Origin: JBHJOF01 sp050330055
GTDB taxonomy: Bacteria > Pseudomonadota > Alphaproteobacteria > Kiloniellales > JAKSDN01
Direction: 5' to 3'
Length of the DNA stretch: 24,779 nt
NCBI GenBank assembly: GCA_050330055.1
Contig: JBHJOF010000201.1
Span: forward strand, 1 to 24,779
This document shows positions 1 through 7,330 of the stretch, one piece after another. The notes beneath the pieces were generated by a model. It was not told the origin of the DNA, made no database searches, and was given only the letters and a program-made list of their open reading frames with translations. The position numbers and the translations under genes are program-made. Position 1 is the stretch's first letter. Every line of letters starts with the position of its first letter.

Positions 1-61
1 GCGCGAGACCCTGGTGCTGACCAAGGACGCCGTCGCCGCGCTGGAGGCGCGACTGAAATGA
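1..61 (+). CDS. rplD: 50S ribosomal protein L4, 3' end (partial)
   Basis: The window opens inside a reading frame whose codons begin at base 2 and end with TGA at 59-61. It encodes the last 19 residues, ending in AALEARLK. This fits the C-terminal helix of L4, and L4 is expected directly before L23 in the S10 operon. The stop overlaps the rplW start (ATGA at 58-61), which suggests translational coupling. Only the tail is visible, so the identity rests mainly on gene order. Confidence 0.8.
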   Translation, partial: RETLVLTKDAVAALEARLK

Positions 62-390
62 GCAAGCTTCGTCCAAGGCGCCCGAGCGAGGCCAGCCTCT
101 CCAAGCAGCGGCTCTACGAGGTCATCCGCCGGCCCATGGTGACCGAGAAGTCGACCCTGCGCTCGGAGCACAATCAGGTCGTGTTCCAGGTCGCGCTCGA
201 TGCCAACAAGCATGAGATCAAGCGCGCGGTCGAGGAGCTCTTCAAGGTCAAGGTGAAGAAGGTCAACACCCTGCGCCAGAAGGGCAAGGTCAAGCGGTTC
301 CGCGGCATCGAGGGACGGCGCTCCGACATCAAGAAGGCGTACGTCACGCTGGAAGAAGGTCACAGCATCGACGTGACCACAGGAATCTAG
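58..390 (+). CDS. rplW: 50S ribosomal protein L23
   Basis: This 110-residue protein is L23, which binds 23S rRNA near the peptide exit tunnel and is the docking site for trigger factor and SRP. The family signature VIRRPMVTEKS lies at residues 22-32, and the basic segment KVKKVNTLRQKGKVKRF follows in the middle. The length is slightly above the usual 95-100 because of a basic N-terminal extension of about 20 residues. ATG at 58 overlaps the rplD stop. A later ATG at 136 would remove the conserved VIRRP segment, so 58 is preferred. The stop TAG lies inside the first unit of a short triple repeat. Confidence 0.97.
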   Translation: MSKLRPRRPSEASLSKQRLYEVIRRPMVTEKSTLRSEHNQVVFQVALDANKHEIKRAVEELFKVKVKKVNTLRQKGKVKRFRGIEGRRSDIKKAYVTLEEGHSIDVTTGI

Positions 391-415
391 TGGCGGGAAT
401 CTAGTGGGAATCTAG
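382..415 (+). repeat. Three copies of GGAATCTAG between rplW and rplB
   Basis: The 9-base unit GGAATCTAG occurs at 382-390, 396-404 and 407-415. The first copy contains the rplW stop codon (TAG 388-390), and the other two fill the short spacer before the rplB ATG at 420. Each carries the rare tetranucleotide CTAG. No clear ribosome-binding site other than GGAAT or GAGCG precedes rplB, so the last unit may serve as a weak one. Confidence 0.8.
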
Positions 416-419
416 AGCG

Positions 420-1250
420 ATGGCGCTGAGAAAATTCAATCCGACGACGCCGGGCCGCCGCCAGCTCGTGCTGGTGGACCGCTCCGACCTGTGGAAGGGC
501 AAGCCGGTCAAGGCCTTGACCCAGGGCCTGACCAAGTCCGGCGGGCGCAACAACAACGGCCGCATCACGGTCTTCCAGCGCGGCGGCGGCCACAAGCGGC
601 GCTATCGCACGATCGATTTCAAGCGCCGCAAGTTCGACGTGCCGGCCAAGGTCGTGCGCCTGGAGTACGATCCGAACCGCACCGCTTTCATCGCGCTGAT
701 CGAGTACGAGGACGGCGAGCTGAGCTATGTGCTTGCGCCGCAGCGCCTGGCGCCGGGCGACGTCATCGTCTCGGGCGAACGGGCCGACATCAAGCCGGGA
801 AACGCCATGCCGCTGGCCGTCATCCCGGTCGGCACCATCGTCCACAATGTGGAGATGAAGCCGGGCGCCGGCGGCAAGATCGCGCGGGCCGGCGGCACCT
901 ACGTTCAGCTGGTCGGCCGCGACGCCGGCTATGCCCTGCTGCGGCTCTCCTCGGGCGAGGTTCGCATGGTGCGCGGCGAGTGCATGGCCTCGATCGGCGC
1001 CGTGTCCAACCCGGACCAGGCCAACATCAAGCTCGGCAAGGCCGGCCGCAAACGCTGGCTCGGCAAGCGGCCCGTGGTGCGCGGCGTGGCCATGAACCCG
1101 ATCGATCATCCGCACGGCGGCGGCGAGGGCCGCACCTCCGGCGGACGTCACCCAGTCACGCCCTGGGGCAAGCCTACCAAGGGCGCGCGGACCAGGCGCA
1201 ACAAGAAGACGGATTCGCTGATCGTGCGCCGTCGGCACAGAAAGAAGTAA
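420..1250 (+). CDS. rplB: 50S ribosomal protein L2
   Basis: This 276-residue protein is L2, a primary 23S rRNA binder needed for subunit association and peptidyl transferase activity. It has the N-terminal GRNNNGRITVFQRGGGHKR motif at about residues 41-59 and the C-terminal NPIDHPHGGGEGRTSGG motif, where H230 corresponds to the functionally important His229 of E. coli. The length matches the family (273-278). It starts with MALRKFNPTTPGRR, a typical L2 N-terminus. The gene sits 29 bases after rplW and 14 bases before rpsS. Confidence 0.98.
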   Translation: MALRKFNPTTPGRRQLVLVDRSDLWKGKPVKALTQGLTKSGGRNNNGRITVFQRGGGHKRRYRTIDFKRRKFDVPAKVVRLEYDPNRTAFIALIEYEDGELSYVLAPQRLAPGDVIVSGERADIKPGNAMPLAVIPVGTIVHNVEMKPGAGGKIARAGGTYVQLVGRDAGYALLRLSSGEVRMVRGECMASIGAVSNPDQANIKLGKAGRKRWLGKRPVVRGVAMNPIDHPHGGGEGRTSGGRHPVTPWGKPTKGARTRRNKKTDSLIVRRRHRKK

Positions 1251-1264
1251 GAGAGGACGATCCC

Positions 1265-1543
1265 TTGGCTCGTTCGGTTTGGAAAGGCCCCTTCGTCGAC
1301 GGCTCGCTGCTGAAGAAAGCAGATGCCGTGCGCGCGTCGGGCCGCAACGACATCATCAAGACCTGGTCGCGCCGCTCGACAATCATGCCGCAGTTCGTCG
1401 GCCTGACCTTCGGCGTCTACAACGGCCACAAGTTCCTGCCGGTGCTGGTGACCGAGAACATGGTCGGCCACAAGTTCGGCGAGTTCGCGCCGACGCGGAC
1501 CTTCCACGGGCACGCCGCCGACAAGCGGGCGAAGAGGGCCTGA
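1265..1543 (+). CDS. rpsS: 30S ribosomal protein S19 (TTG start)
   Basis: This is the 92-residue S19, which forms a complex with S13 in the head of the small subunit. The start is the TTG at 1265-1267, because translation from it gives [M]ARSVWKGPFVDG, the standard S19 N-terminus, and a GAGAGGA sequence lies about 7 bases upstream. No in-frame ATG fits: the next Met falls far inside the conserved core. The signature GHKFGEFAPTRTF is close to the C-terminus. Two bases separate its stop from the rplV ATG. Confidence 0.95.
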   Translation: MARSVWKGPFVDGSLLKKADAVRASGRNDIIKTWSRRSTIMPQFVGLTFGVYNGHKFLPVLVTENMVGHKFGEFAPTRTFHGHAADKRAKRA

Positions 1544-1545
1544 AC

Positions 1546-1926
1546 ATGGGCAAGCAAAGTCGACCCCGTACGCTGGCGGAAAACGAGGCGCGCGCCGTGC
1601 TGGTCAACCTGCGCACCAGCGCGCAGAAGCTGAACCTGCTTTGCCAGTCGATCCGCGGCAAGAGCGCCGAGGCGGCGCTGGCCGAGTTGACCTTCTCCAA
1701 GCGGCGCATCGCGAAGGACGTCAAGAAGGCGCTGCAGTCGGCGATCGCCAACGCGGAGAACAACCACCAGCTCGACGTCGACCGCCTCTACGTTGCCGAG
1801 GCCACGGTCGGCAGGGCCTTCGTCATGAAGCGCTTTCGCCCGCGGGCGCGAGGCCGGGTCGGCCGCCTGCTGAAGCCCTGGAGCCGCGTGACCGTGGTGG
1901 TGCGCGAGCGTGAGGAGACCGCCTGA
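1546..1926 (+). CDS. rplV: 50S ribosomal protein L22
   Basis: This 126-residue protein is L22, which lines the exit tunnel and contacts all 23S rRNA domains. Recognisable features are the KLNLLCQSIRGKSAEAALAE helix region and the C-terminal hairpin motif MKRFRPRARGRVGR, followed by a basic segment ending the beta strand. The length is slightly above the usual 110-127. ATG 1546 follows the rpsS stop by two bases. The stop TGA overlaps the rpsC ATG by one base (TGATG at 1924-1928). Confidence 0.96.
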   Translation: MGKQSRPRTLAENEARAVLVNLRTSAQKLNLLCQSIRGKSAEAALAELTFSKRRIAKDVKKALQSAIANAENNHQLDVDRLYVAEATVGRAFVMKRFRPRARGRVGRLLKPWSRVTVVVREREETA

Positions 1927-2603
1927 TGGGTCAGAAAGTCAATCCGATCGGCCTGCGCCTGGGCGTCAACCGCACCTGGGACTCGCGCTGGTACGCCGAC
2001 GGCAGCTACGGCGACCTGCTGCACGAGGACCTGTTGCTGCGCAAGTTTCTGCGCGAGCGGCTGTCCCAGGCCGGCGTGTCGCGCATCGTGATCGAACGCC
2101 CGGCCAAAAAGGCGCGCGTCACCATCCACACGGCCCGGCCCGGCGTGGTGATCGGCAAGAAGGGCGCCGACATCGAGAAGCTGCGTCAGGAGCTGCAGAA
2201 GCGCACCGGCAACGAGGTGCAGCTCAACATCGTCGAGATCCGCAAGCCGGAGATCGAGGCCTGCCTGGTGGCCGAGAACATCGCCCAGCAGCTCGAGCGC
2301 CGCGTCGCCTTCCGCCGCGCCATGAAGCGCGCGGTGCAGAACGCCATGCGGCTCGGCGCCCAGGGCATCCGCATCAACTGCGCCGGCCGCCTGGGCGGCG
2401 CCGAGATCGCACGCACCGAATGGTACCGCGAGGGCCGCGTGCCGCTGCACACGCTGCGCGCCGACGTCGACTACGGCGAGGCCACGGCCAAGACCACCTA
2501 TGGCACCTGCGGCGTCAAGGTCTGGGTCTTCAAGGGTGAGATCATGGCGCACGACCCCATGGCCCAGGACAAGCGGGTGCAGGAGAGCCAAACGGCCCGC
2601 TAG
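1926..2603 (+). CDS. rpsC: 30S ribosomal protein S3
   Basis: This 225-residue protein is S3, at the mRNA entry site of the small subunit. The N-terminus MGQKVNPIGLRLGVNRTWDSRWYAD is diagnostic in part (MGQKVNPIGLRLG). A type II KH domain with the GXXG loop (VIGKKGADIEKL) occupies roughly residues 40-110, and the C-terminal S3 domain contains the IRINCAGRLGGAEIAR motif and the AKTTYGTCGVKVWVFKGE end. The length is typical for alphaproteobacteria. Translation starts at the ATG overlapping the rplV stop. Confidence 0.97.
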   Translation: MGQKVNPIGLRLGVNRTWDSRWYADGSYGDLLHEDLLLRKFLRERLSQAGVSRIVIERPAKKARVTIHTARPGVVIGKKGADIEKLRQELQKRTGNEVQLNIVEIRKPEIEACLVAENIAQQLERRVAFRRAMKRAVQNAMRLGAQGIRINCAGRLGGAEIARTEWYREGRVPLHTLRADVDYGEATAKTTYGTCGVKVWVFKGEIMAHDPMAQDKRVQESQTAR

Positions 2604-2634
2604 GCAAGACGAGAGAGATTGAGGAACGACTGCG

Positions 2635-3060
2635 ATGTTGCAGCCGAAAAGAACCAAGTTCCGCAAGGCGCACAAGGGCCGCATCCACGGCCTGGCCAAG
2701 GGCGGGACGGCCTTGAACTTCGGCGCCTACGGCCTGAAGGCGATGGCGCCCGGCCGCGTTTCGGCGCGCCAGATCGAGGCCGCGCGGCGCGCCATCACGC
2801 GTCACATGAAGCGCGTCGGCAAGCTCTGGATCCGCGTCTTCCCGGACGTGCCGGTGTCGCAAAAGCCGGCCGAGGTGCGCCAGGGCAAGGGCAAGGGCAC
2901 GCCGGAGTGGTGGGCGGCCCGGATCAAGCCGGGGCGGGTCATGTTCGAACTCGACGGCGTCACCAAGGACGTGGCCGAGGAGGCTTTCCGTCTGGCCGCG
3001 GCCAAGCTGCCGATCCAGACAAAGTTCGTTACCCGTCTGGGCGAGGGGGCTGAGCGATGA
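2635..3060 (+). CDS. rplP: 50S ribosomal protein L16
   Basis: This 141-residue protein is L16, which contacts the A-site tRNA elbow and the base of the L7/L12 stalk. It starts MLQPKRTKFRKAHKGR, standard for the family. It carries the signature GFPFKVT-like equivalents in the form RVFPDVPVSQKP and the GKGTPEWWAARIKPGR segment near residue 85-100. The length matches the family (136-144). A GAGAGATTGAGGAACG leader supplies the ribosome-binding site. Its stop overlaps the rpmC ATG (ATGA 3057-3060). Confidence 0.96.
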   Translation: MLQPKRTKFRKAHKGRIHGLAKGGTALNFGAYGLKAMAPGRVSARQIEAARRAITRHMKRVGKLWIRVFPDVPVSQKPAEVRQGKGKGTPEWWAARIKPGRVMFELDGVTKDVAEEAFRLAAAKLPIQTKFVTRLGEGAER

Positions 3061-3254
3061 AGGCTGACGACTTCAGGACCAAGAGCCCCGACGAGCTGCG
3101 CCAGAGCCTGCTGGACCTCAAGAAGGAGCAGTTCAACCTGCGCTTCCAGAAGGCCAGCGGCCAGCTCGAGAACACGGCGCGGGTGCGCCAGGTGCGCCGC
3201 GACATCGCGCGCATCAAGACCATTCTGCACGCCAACGAGAGCAAGGCGTCTTAG
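3057..3254 (+). CDS. rpmC: 50S ribosomal protein L29
   Basis: This 65-residue protein is L29, a two-helix protein near the exit tunnel that helps form the trigger factor docking platform. The conserved helix pattern is visible: LRQSLLDLKKEQFNLRFQKA, then QLENTARVRQVRRDIARIKT. The length is standard. It is translationally coupled to rplP by a 4-base overlap, and its TAG stop runs into the GGAG ribosome-binding site of rpsQ. Confidence 0.96.
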   Translation: MKADDFRTKSPDELRQSLLDLKKEQFNLRFQKASGQLENTARVRQVRRDIARIKTILHANESKAS

Positions 3255-3265
3255 GAGTTCGAACC

Positions 3266-3514
3266 ATGCCGCGTCGTGTGTTGCAAGGGCAGGTGGTGAG
3301 TGACAAGGGCGACAAGACGGTGACCGTGCTTGTCGAGCGCCGGGTCATGCACCCCCTCTACAAGAAGTTCATCAAGCGCTCGAAGCGCTATCACGCGCAT
3401 GACGAGAACAATGCCTACAAGCAGGGCGACGTTGTCCGCATCCGCGAGTGCCGGCCGATTTCCAAGACCAAGTCCTGGGAAGTGATCGGCACGGTAGTGG
3501 CCGGCGAAGCCTAG
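3266..3514 (+). CDS. rpsQ: 30S ribosomal protein S17
   Basis: This 82-residue protein is S17, an OB-fold protein that binds 16S rRNA early in assembly. It has the family core GQVVSDKGDKTVTVLVERR near the start and the motif KRYHAHDENN, followed by GDVVRIRECRPISKTKSW in full family order. The length is typical (80-88). ATG 3266 is preceded by GGAG overlapping the rpmC stop. Confidence 0.96.
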   Translation: MPRRVLQGQVVSDKGDKTVTVLVERRVMHPLYKKFIKRSKRYHAHDENNAYKQGDVVRIRECRPISKTKSWEVIGTVVAGEA

Positions 3515-3526
3515 GAGCAGGGCGCC

Positions 3527-3895
3527 ATGATCCAGGTCGAAACCAGGCTAGAGGTGGCCGACAACTCCGGCGCGCGCAGCGTCCAGTGCATCAAGGTGCT
3601 GGGCGGCTCGAAGCGCAAGATCGCCTCGGTCGGCGACGTCATCGTGGTGTCGGTGAAGGAGGCGATCCCGCGCGGCCGCGTCAAGAAGGGCGACATCCAC
3701 AAGGCGGTGATCGTGCGCACGGCCAAGGAGATCCGCCGCAGTGACGGCTCGGCGATCCGCTTCGACCGCAACGCGGCAGTGCTGATCAACAACCAGAACG
3801 AGCCGATCGGCACCCGTATCTTCGGGCCGGTCACCCGAGAGCTGCGCGCCCGCAAGTTCATGAAGATCATTTCGCTGGCGCCCGAGGTGCTGTGA
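3527..3895 (+). CDS. rplN: 50S ribosomal protein L14
   Basis: This 122-residue protein is L14, at the subunit interface and part of bridge B8; it also binds the silencing factor RsfS in families that have it. It begins MIQVETRLEVADNSGAR and contains the signature VKKGDIHKAVIVRTAKE. It ends with RKFMKIISLAPEVL, as in the family. The length is exactly typical. GAGCAGGGCGCC precedes the ATG. The stop TGA shares its last base with the rplX ATG. Confidence 0.97.
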   Translation: MIQVETRLEVADNSGARSVQCIKVLGGSKRKIASVGDVIVVSVKEAIPRGRVKKGDIHKAVIVRTAKEIRRSDGSAIRFDRNAAVLINNQNEPIGTRIFGPVTRELRARKFMKIISLAPEVL

Positions 3896-4218
3896 TGGCG
3901 GAGAAGTTCAAGATCAAGAAGGGCGACCGCGTGGTGGTCGTCACCGGCCGCGACAAGGGCAAGCAGGGCGAGGTGCTGCGAGTGCTGCGCCGCGCCGACC
4001 GCGTGCTGGTCCAGGGCGTCAACATGGTGCGGCGCCACCAGCGCCCCTCGCAGGTCAGCCCCGGCGGCATCGAGGACCGCGAGGCGCCGCTGCATATCTC
4101 CAACGTGGCCCTGATCGATCCCAAGAGCGACAAGCCGACCCGGGTCGGCTACCGCTTTCTCGACGACGGTCGCAAGGTCCGCTTCGCCCGCCGCTCGGGC
4201 GAGCCGATCGATAGCTGA
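3895..4218 (+). CDS. rplX: 50S ribosomal protein L24
   Basis: This is L24, an assembly initiator of the large subunit. The KOW motif is clear at residues 7-26 (KKGDRVVVVTGRDKGKQGE). The product is 107 residues from ATG 3895. A GTG three bases earlier (3892) is also in frame, but ATG 3895 forms the TGATG overlap with the rplN stop and is the simpler choice. The middle contains GVNMVRRHQRPSQ and the HISNVALIDP segment of the family. The length is within the usual 102-108. Confidence 0.95.
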   Translation: MAEKFKIKKGDRVVVVTGRDKGKQGEVLRVLRRADRVLVQGVNMVRRHQRPSQVSPGGIEDREAPLHISNVALIDPKSDKPTRVGYRFLDDGRKVRFARRSGEPIDS

Positions 4219-4235
4219 GGCGAGGATTTGAGACC

Positions 4236-4778
4236 ATGAAACCGCGCCTGCAAGAGCAGTTCGAGACCCAGGTCAAACCGGCCATGATGCAGCAGTTCGG
4301 TTACACGAACGCGATGCAGGTGCCGCGCCTGGAGAAGATCGTCGTCAACATGGGCGTCGGCGAGGGCGTCCAGGACCAGAAGAAGGTCGCCGCGGCGGCC
4401 GGCGAGCTGGCGCTGATCACCGGCCAGAAGCCGATCGTGACCAAAGCCCGCAAGTCGGTGTCGAACTTCAAGCTGCGCGAGGGCATGGCGGTCGGCTGCA
4501 AGGTAACGCTGCGGCGCAACCATATGTATGAGTTCCTCGACCGGCTGATCAACGTGGCACTGCCGCGGGTGCGCGACTTCCGCGGCCTGCCGCCCAAGAG
4601 CTTCGACGGCCGCGGCAACTATTCGATGGGTTTGAAGGAGCAGATCGTGTTCCCGGAGATCGACTACGACAAGATCGACGGGATTCGCGGCATGGACATC
4701 ATCATCGTGACCACCGCCCGGACCGACGACGAAGCAAGAGCGCTGCTCAAGAGCTTCGACATGCCGTTCCAGGCGTAA
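4236..4778 (+). CDS. rplE: 50S ribosomal protein L5
   Basis: This 180-residue protein is L5, which binds 5S rRNA and contacts the P-site tRNA. It shows the family blocks MQVPRLEKIVVNMGVGE (about residues 28-44), ITGQKPIVTKARKSVSNFKLREG and the C-terminal GMDIIIVTTARTDDEARALL. The length is standard (178-185). A GAGGATTTGAGACC leader precedes the ATG. Confidence 0.97.
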   Translation: MKPRLQEQFETQVKPAMMQQFGYTNAMQVPRLEKIVVNMGVGEGVQDQKKVAAAAGELALITGQKPIVTKARKSVSNFKLREGMAVGCKVTLRRNHMYEFLDRLINVALPRVRDFRGLPPKSFDGRGNYSMGLKEQIVFPEIDYDKIDGIRGMDIIIVTTARTDDEARALLKSFDMPFQA

Positions 4779-4833
4779 GCAGGCTGCAACAGCCGGACAA
4801 GAGCCAGATCGATGACTAAGGGAATGAGACAAG

Positions 4834-5139
4834 ATGGCTAAGAAGAGCGCGATCGAAAAGGACAATCGGCGTAGGCGGATGCAGAAGCGCTTTGCCAGCA
4901 AACGAGCCGCCCTGAAAGCGGTGGCGCAGAATCGCGCCCTGCCGCCGGAGGAGCGCTTTCAGGCCTATCTGAAGCTGGCCAAGCTGCCGCGTAATGCCTC
5001 GCCGGTCCGCGCGCGCAATCGCTGCCAGCTAACCGGCCGACCCCGGGCCTTCTACCGAAAGTTCCGCCTGTCGCGCATTGCGCTGCGCGAGCTGGCGTCG
5101 GTGGGGCAGGTGCCCGGCATGGTCAAGTCGAGCTGGTAA
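4834..5139 (+). CDS. rpsN: 30S ribosomal protein S14, zinc-free long form
   Basis: This 101-residue protein is S14 of the small-subunit head. It is the long, zinc-independent form: it has no CxxC pairs (one Cys, in the RNRCQLTGRPR segment) and is about 40 residues longer than the zinc-binding form. The C-terminal signature RAFYRKFRLSRIALRELA precedes GQVPGMVKSSW. The 55-base gap after rplE is longer than most in this operon and carries a GAATGAGACAAG leader. Confidence 0.96.
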   Translation: MAKKSAIEKDNRRRRMQKRFASKRAALKAVAQNRALPPEERFQAYLKLAKLPRNASPVRARNRCQLTGRPRAFYRKFRLSRIALRELASVGQVPGMVKSSW

Positions 5140-5156
5140 AGAAAGGGAACCACACC

Positions 5157-5555
5157 ATGGCGATGAGCGATCCCCTCGGGGATATGCTGACCCGGATCCG
5201 GAACGCGCAGCGCTCGCGCGACCCCAAGGTGCGCGCGCCGGCCTCCAAGCTGCGCTCCAACGTGCTTGAAGTGCTCAAGCGCGAGGGCTACATCCGGGGC
5301 TACAACCTGATCGAGGTCCGGCCCGGCATCAGCGAGCTCGAGATCGAGCTGAAGTATGCCGAGGGCGAGCCGGTGATCCGCGAGATCAACCGGGTTTCGA
5401 CGCCCGGCCGCCGGGTCTATTCCAAGATCAAGGAAATGCCGCGCATCTACAATGGCCTGGGCATCTCGATCCTGTCCACGCCGCGCGGCGTCATGTCGGA
5501 CAACGAGGCCCGGGTCGCCAACGTTGGCGGCGAGGTCCTGTGCCGCGTGTTCTAG
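5157..5555 (+). CDS. rpsH: 30S ribosomal protein S8
   Basis: This 132-residue protein is S8, a core 16S rRNA binder and, in E. coli, the translational repressor of the spc operon. It begins MAMSDPLGDMLTRIRNAQ. ATG 5157 has the AAAGGGAACC leader, but ATG 5163 (MSDPLGDML) is equally possible and would match many homologs. The C-terminal motif GLGISILSTPRGVMSDNEAR is standard, and the protein ends in a GGEVLCRVF sequence close to the usual GGEVLCYVW. Confidence 0.97.
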   Translation: MAMSDPLGDMLTRIRNAQRSRDPKVRAPASKLRSNVLEVLKREGYIRGYNLIEVRPGISELEIELKYAEGEPVIREINRVSTPGRRVYSKIKEMPRIYNGLGISILSTPRGVMSDNEARVANVGGEVLCRVF

Positions 5556-5565
5556 GGGAAAGGCA

Positions 5566-6099
5566 ATGTCCCGCGTAGGTTACAAGCCGGTCGAGATACC
5601 GAAGGGCGTGGAGGTCGCGATCAGCGGCGCCCGCCTGACGGCCAAGGGTAAGCTGGGCGAGCTGGGCCTCGACCTGCTCGACGTGGTCTCGGCCAGCGTC
5701 GAGGACGGCCACGTTACGGTCAAGCCGAAGGACGACTCGAAGCGCGCCCGTGCCATGTGGGGCACCACGCGGGCCCTGGTGCAGTCGCTGGTGACCGGGG
5801 TCTCGGAGGGCTTCACCAAGGAGCTGGAGATCAACGGCGTCGGCTACCGTGCGGCGGTGCAGGGCAAGTCCCTCAACCTGCAGCTCGGCTACAGCCACGA
5901 CATCAGCTATCCGATCCCCGAGGGCATCTCGATCAAGTGCGAGAAGCCGACCAGCATCACCGTCTCCGGGGCGGACAAGCAGCGCGTCGGCCAGGTGGCC
6001 GCGGAGATCCGCGGCTACCGTCCGCCGGAGCCTTACAAAGGCAAGGGCATCAAGTACGCCGACGAAGTCATCCTGCGCAAGGAAGGCAAGAAGAAGTAG
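5566..6099 (+). CDS. rplF: 50S ribosomal protein L6
   Basis: This 177-residue protein is L6, which binds near the sarcin-ricin loop. Translation starts at ATG 5566, giving MSRVGYKPVEIPKGVEV, after a GGGGAAAGGC ribosome-binding site. The length equals that of E. coli L6. The two tandem L6 domains are visible: residues about 1-80, then GVGYRAAVQGKSLNLQLGYSH through the C-terminal RGYRPPEPYKGKGIKYADE signature. An upstream in-frame extension into rpsH lacks homology and is not used. Confidence 0.97.
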   Translation: MSRVGYKPVEIPKGVEVAISGARLTAKGKLGELGLDLLDVVSASVEDGHVTVKPKDDSKRARAMWGTTRALVQSLVTGVSEGFTKELEINGVGYRAAVQGKSLNLQLGYSHDISYPIPEGISIKCEKPTSITVSGADKQRVGQVAAEIRGYRPPEPYKGKGIKYADEVILRKEGKKK

Positions 6100-6103
6100 G
6101 GCC

Positions 6104-6466
6104 ATGCTGAACGCGAGACAACTGCGCGAGCGCCGCAAGATGCGGACTCGCACGCAAATCCGGCGCAAGGGCGGCAGCCGCCCGCGCCTGTCGGTGTTCC
6201 GCTCGGGCAGGCACATCTATGCCCAGGTGATCGACGACGGCAAGGGTGCCACCCTGGCCGCCGCGTCGACGATCGAGAAGGCGGTCCGGGCCGAGGCCAA
6301 GACCGGCTGCACCAAGGAGGCCGCGGCGCGGGTCGGCAAGATGATCGCCGAGCGGGCCAAGGCGGCCGGCGTCAACGAGGTGGTGTTCGACCGCGGCGGC
6401 TACATCTATCACGGACGGGTCAGGGCCCTGGCCGAGGCCGCGCGCGAGGGCGGCCTGTCCTTCTAG
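6104..6466 (+). CDS. rplR: 50S ribosomal protein L18
   Basis: This 120-residue protein is L18, which carries 5S rRNA into the large subunit with L5. ATG 6104 lies four bases after the rplF stop and gives MLNARQLRERRKMRTRTQ. Core motifs are RPRLSVFRSGRHIYAQVIDD and the C-terminal VVFDRGGYIYHGRVRALAEA, ending AREGGLSF as in the family. The length is typical (117-120). Confidence 0.97.
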   Translation: MLNARQLRERRKMRTRTQIRRKGGSRPRLSVFRSGRHIYAQVIDDGKGATLAAASTIEKAVRAEAKTGCTKEAAARVGKMIAERAKAAGVNEVVFDRGGYIYHGRVRALAEAAREGGLSF

Positions 6467-6480
6467 GAGCAAGCGAGTCT

Positions 6481-7062
6481 ATGGCACGAGGGCAGAGAGA
6501 CAGAGAGCGCCGCGGCGGCGGCGGACGCGAGTCCCGCGAAGAGTCGGAGCTGATCGAGAAGCTGGTCGGCATCAACCGCGTCGCCAAGGTGGTCAAGGGC
6601 GGCCGGCGCTTCGGCTTCGCCGCCATCGTCGTGGTCGGCGACGGCCGCGGCCGGGTCGGTCACGGCCACGGCAAGGCGCGCGAGGTGCCGGAGGCGATCC
6701 GCAAGGCGACCGAGCAGGCCAAGCGCGGCATGGTGCGCATCCCGCTGCGCGAAGGCCGCACCCTGCACCACGACGTTCAAGGCCATTACGGCGCCGGCCG
6801 GGTGGTGCTGCGCGCCGCCGACCCCGGCACCGGGATCATCGCCGGCGGCCCGATGCGCGCCATCTTCGAGGCGCTGGGCGTGTCCGACGTGGTCGCCAAG
6901 TCGGTCGGCACGGCCAATCCGCACAACATGATCAAGGCGACCTTCAACGCCCTGACGAACTGCGCCAGCCCGCGCATGGTGGCGCAGCGGCGCGGCAAGA
7001 AGGTCTCGGACATCCTTGGCCGCAAGGACGTCGGCGAGGGCGCCGAGGCGCAGGCGGGATAA
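6481..7062 (+). CDS. rpsE: 30S ribosomal protein S5
   Basis: This 193-residue protein is S5, involved in decoding accuracy. An arginine- and glycine-rich N-terminal stretch precedes the S5 double-stranded RNA-binding fold: INRVAKVVKGGRRFGFAAIV (about residues 32-51), then GHGKAREVPEAIRKATEQAK. The C-terminal fold carries SVGTANPHNMIKATFNAL. The length is above E. coli S5 (167) but normal for alphaproteobacteria. GGAGCAAGCGAGTCT leads into the ATG. Confidence 0.97.
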   Translation: MARGQRDRERRGGGGRESREESELIEKLVGINRVAKVVKGGRRFGFAAIVVVGDGRGRVGHGHGKAREVPEAIRKATEQAKRGMVRIPLREGRTLHHDVQGHYGAGRVVLRAADPGTGIIAGGPMRAIFEALGVSDVVAKSVGTANPHNMIKATFNALTNCASPRMVAQRRGKKVSDILGRKDVGEGAEAQAG

Positions 7063-7068
7063 GGGACC

Positions 7069-7263
7069 ATGGCGGGCGCAAAGAAGACCATCCGGGTGCG
7101 GCAGATCGCCAGCCCGATCGGCCGGCCGAAGGACCAGCGGGCGACCCTGGTCGGGCTCGGCCTGAACAAGCTGCACCGGGTGCGCGAGCTGGAGGATACC
7201 CCCTCGGTCCGCGGCATGATCGACAAGGTGCGCCATCTGGTGCGGATCGAGGAGGGGGCCTGA
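7069..7263 (+). CDS. rpmD: 50S ribosomal protein L30
   Basis: This 64-residue protein is L30. It shows the family pattern IRVRQIASPIGRPKDQRATL, then GLGLNKLHRVRELEDTPSVR, and ends in MIDKVRHLVRIEE. The length matches (58-64). It starts six bases after rpsE with GGGA as the ribosome-binding site. The following 67-base spacer to rplO contains a stable-looking hairpin. Confidence 0.96.
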   Translation: MAGAKKTIRVRQIASPIGRPKDQRATLVGLGLNKLHRVRELEDTPSVRGMIDKVRHLVRIEEGA

Positions 7264-7282
7264 GCGCGACAGCGGTCGGCCT

Positions 7283-7303
7283 CGGGCGCCCCGGAGGTGC
7301 CCG
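7283..7303 (+). other. Hairpin in the rpmD-rplO spacer
   Basis: CGGGCGCC (7283-7290) can pair with GGTGCCCG (7296-7303) across a 5-base loop; one pair is G-U. No T tract follows, so it is not an intrinsic terminator. It may stabilise mRNA ends or tune rplO translation. Function is unproven. Confidence 0.4.
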
Positions 7304-7330
7304 GCAACGAGTAGGTAGGGAAGCAAGGCG

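Noticed and set aside
387..1238. Long minus-strand open frame of 283 codons opposite rplB
   Set aside because: It mirrors the codon pattern of rplB on a GC-rich template, has no family resemblance and would overlap a certain gene completely.
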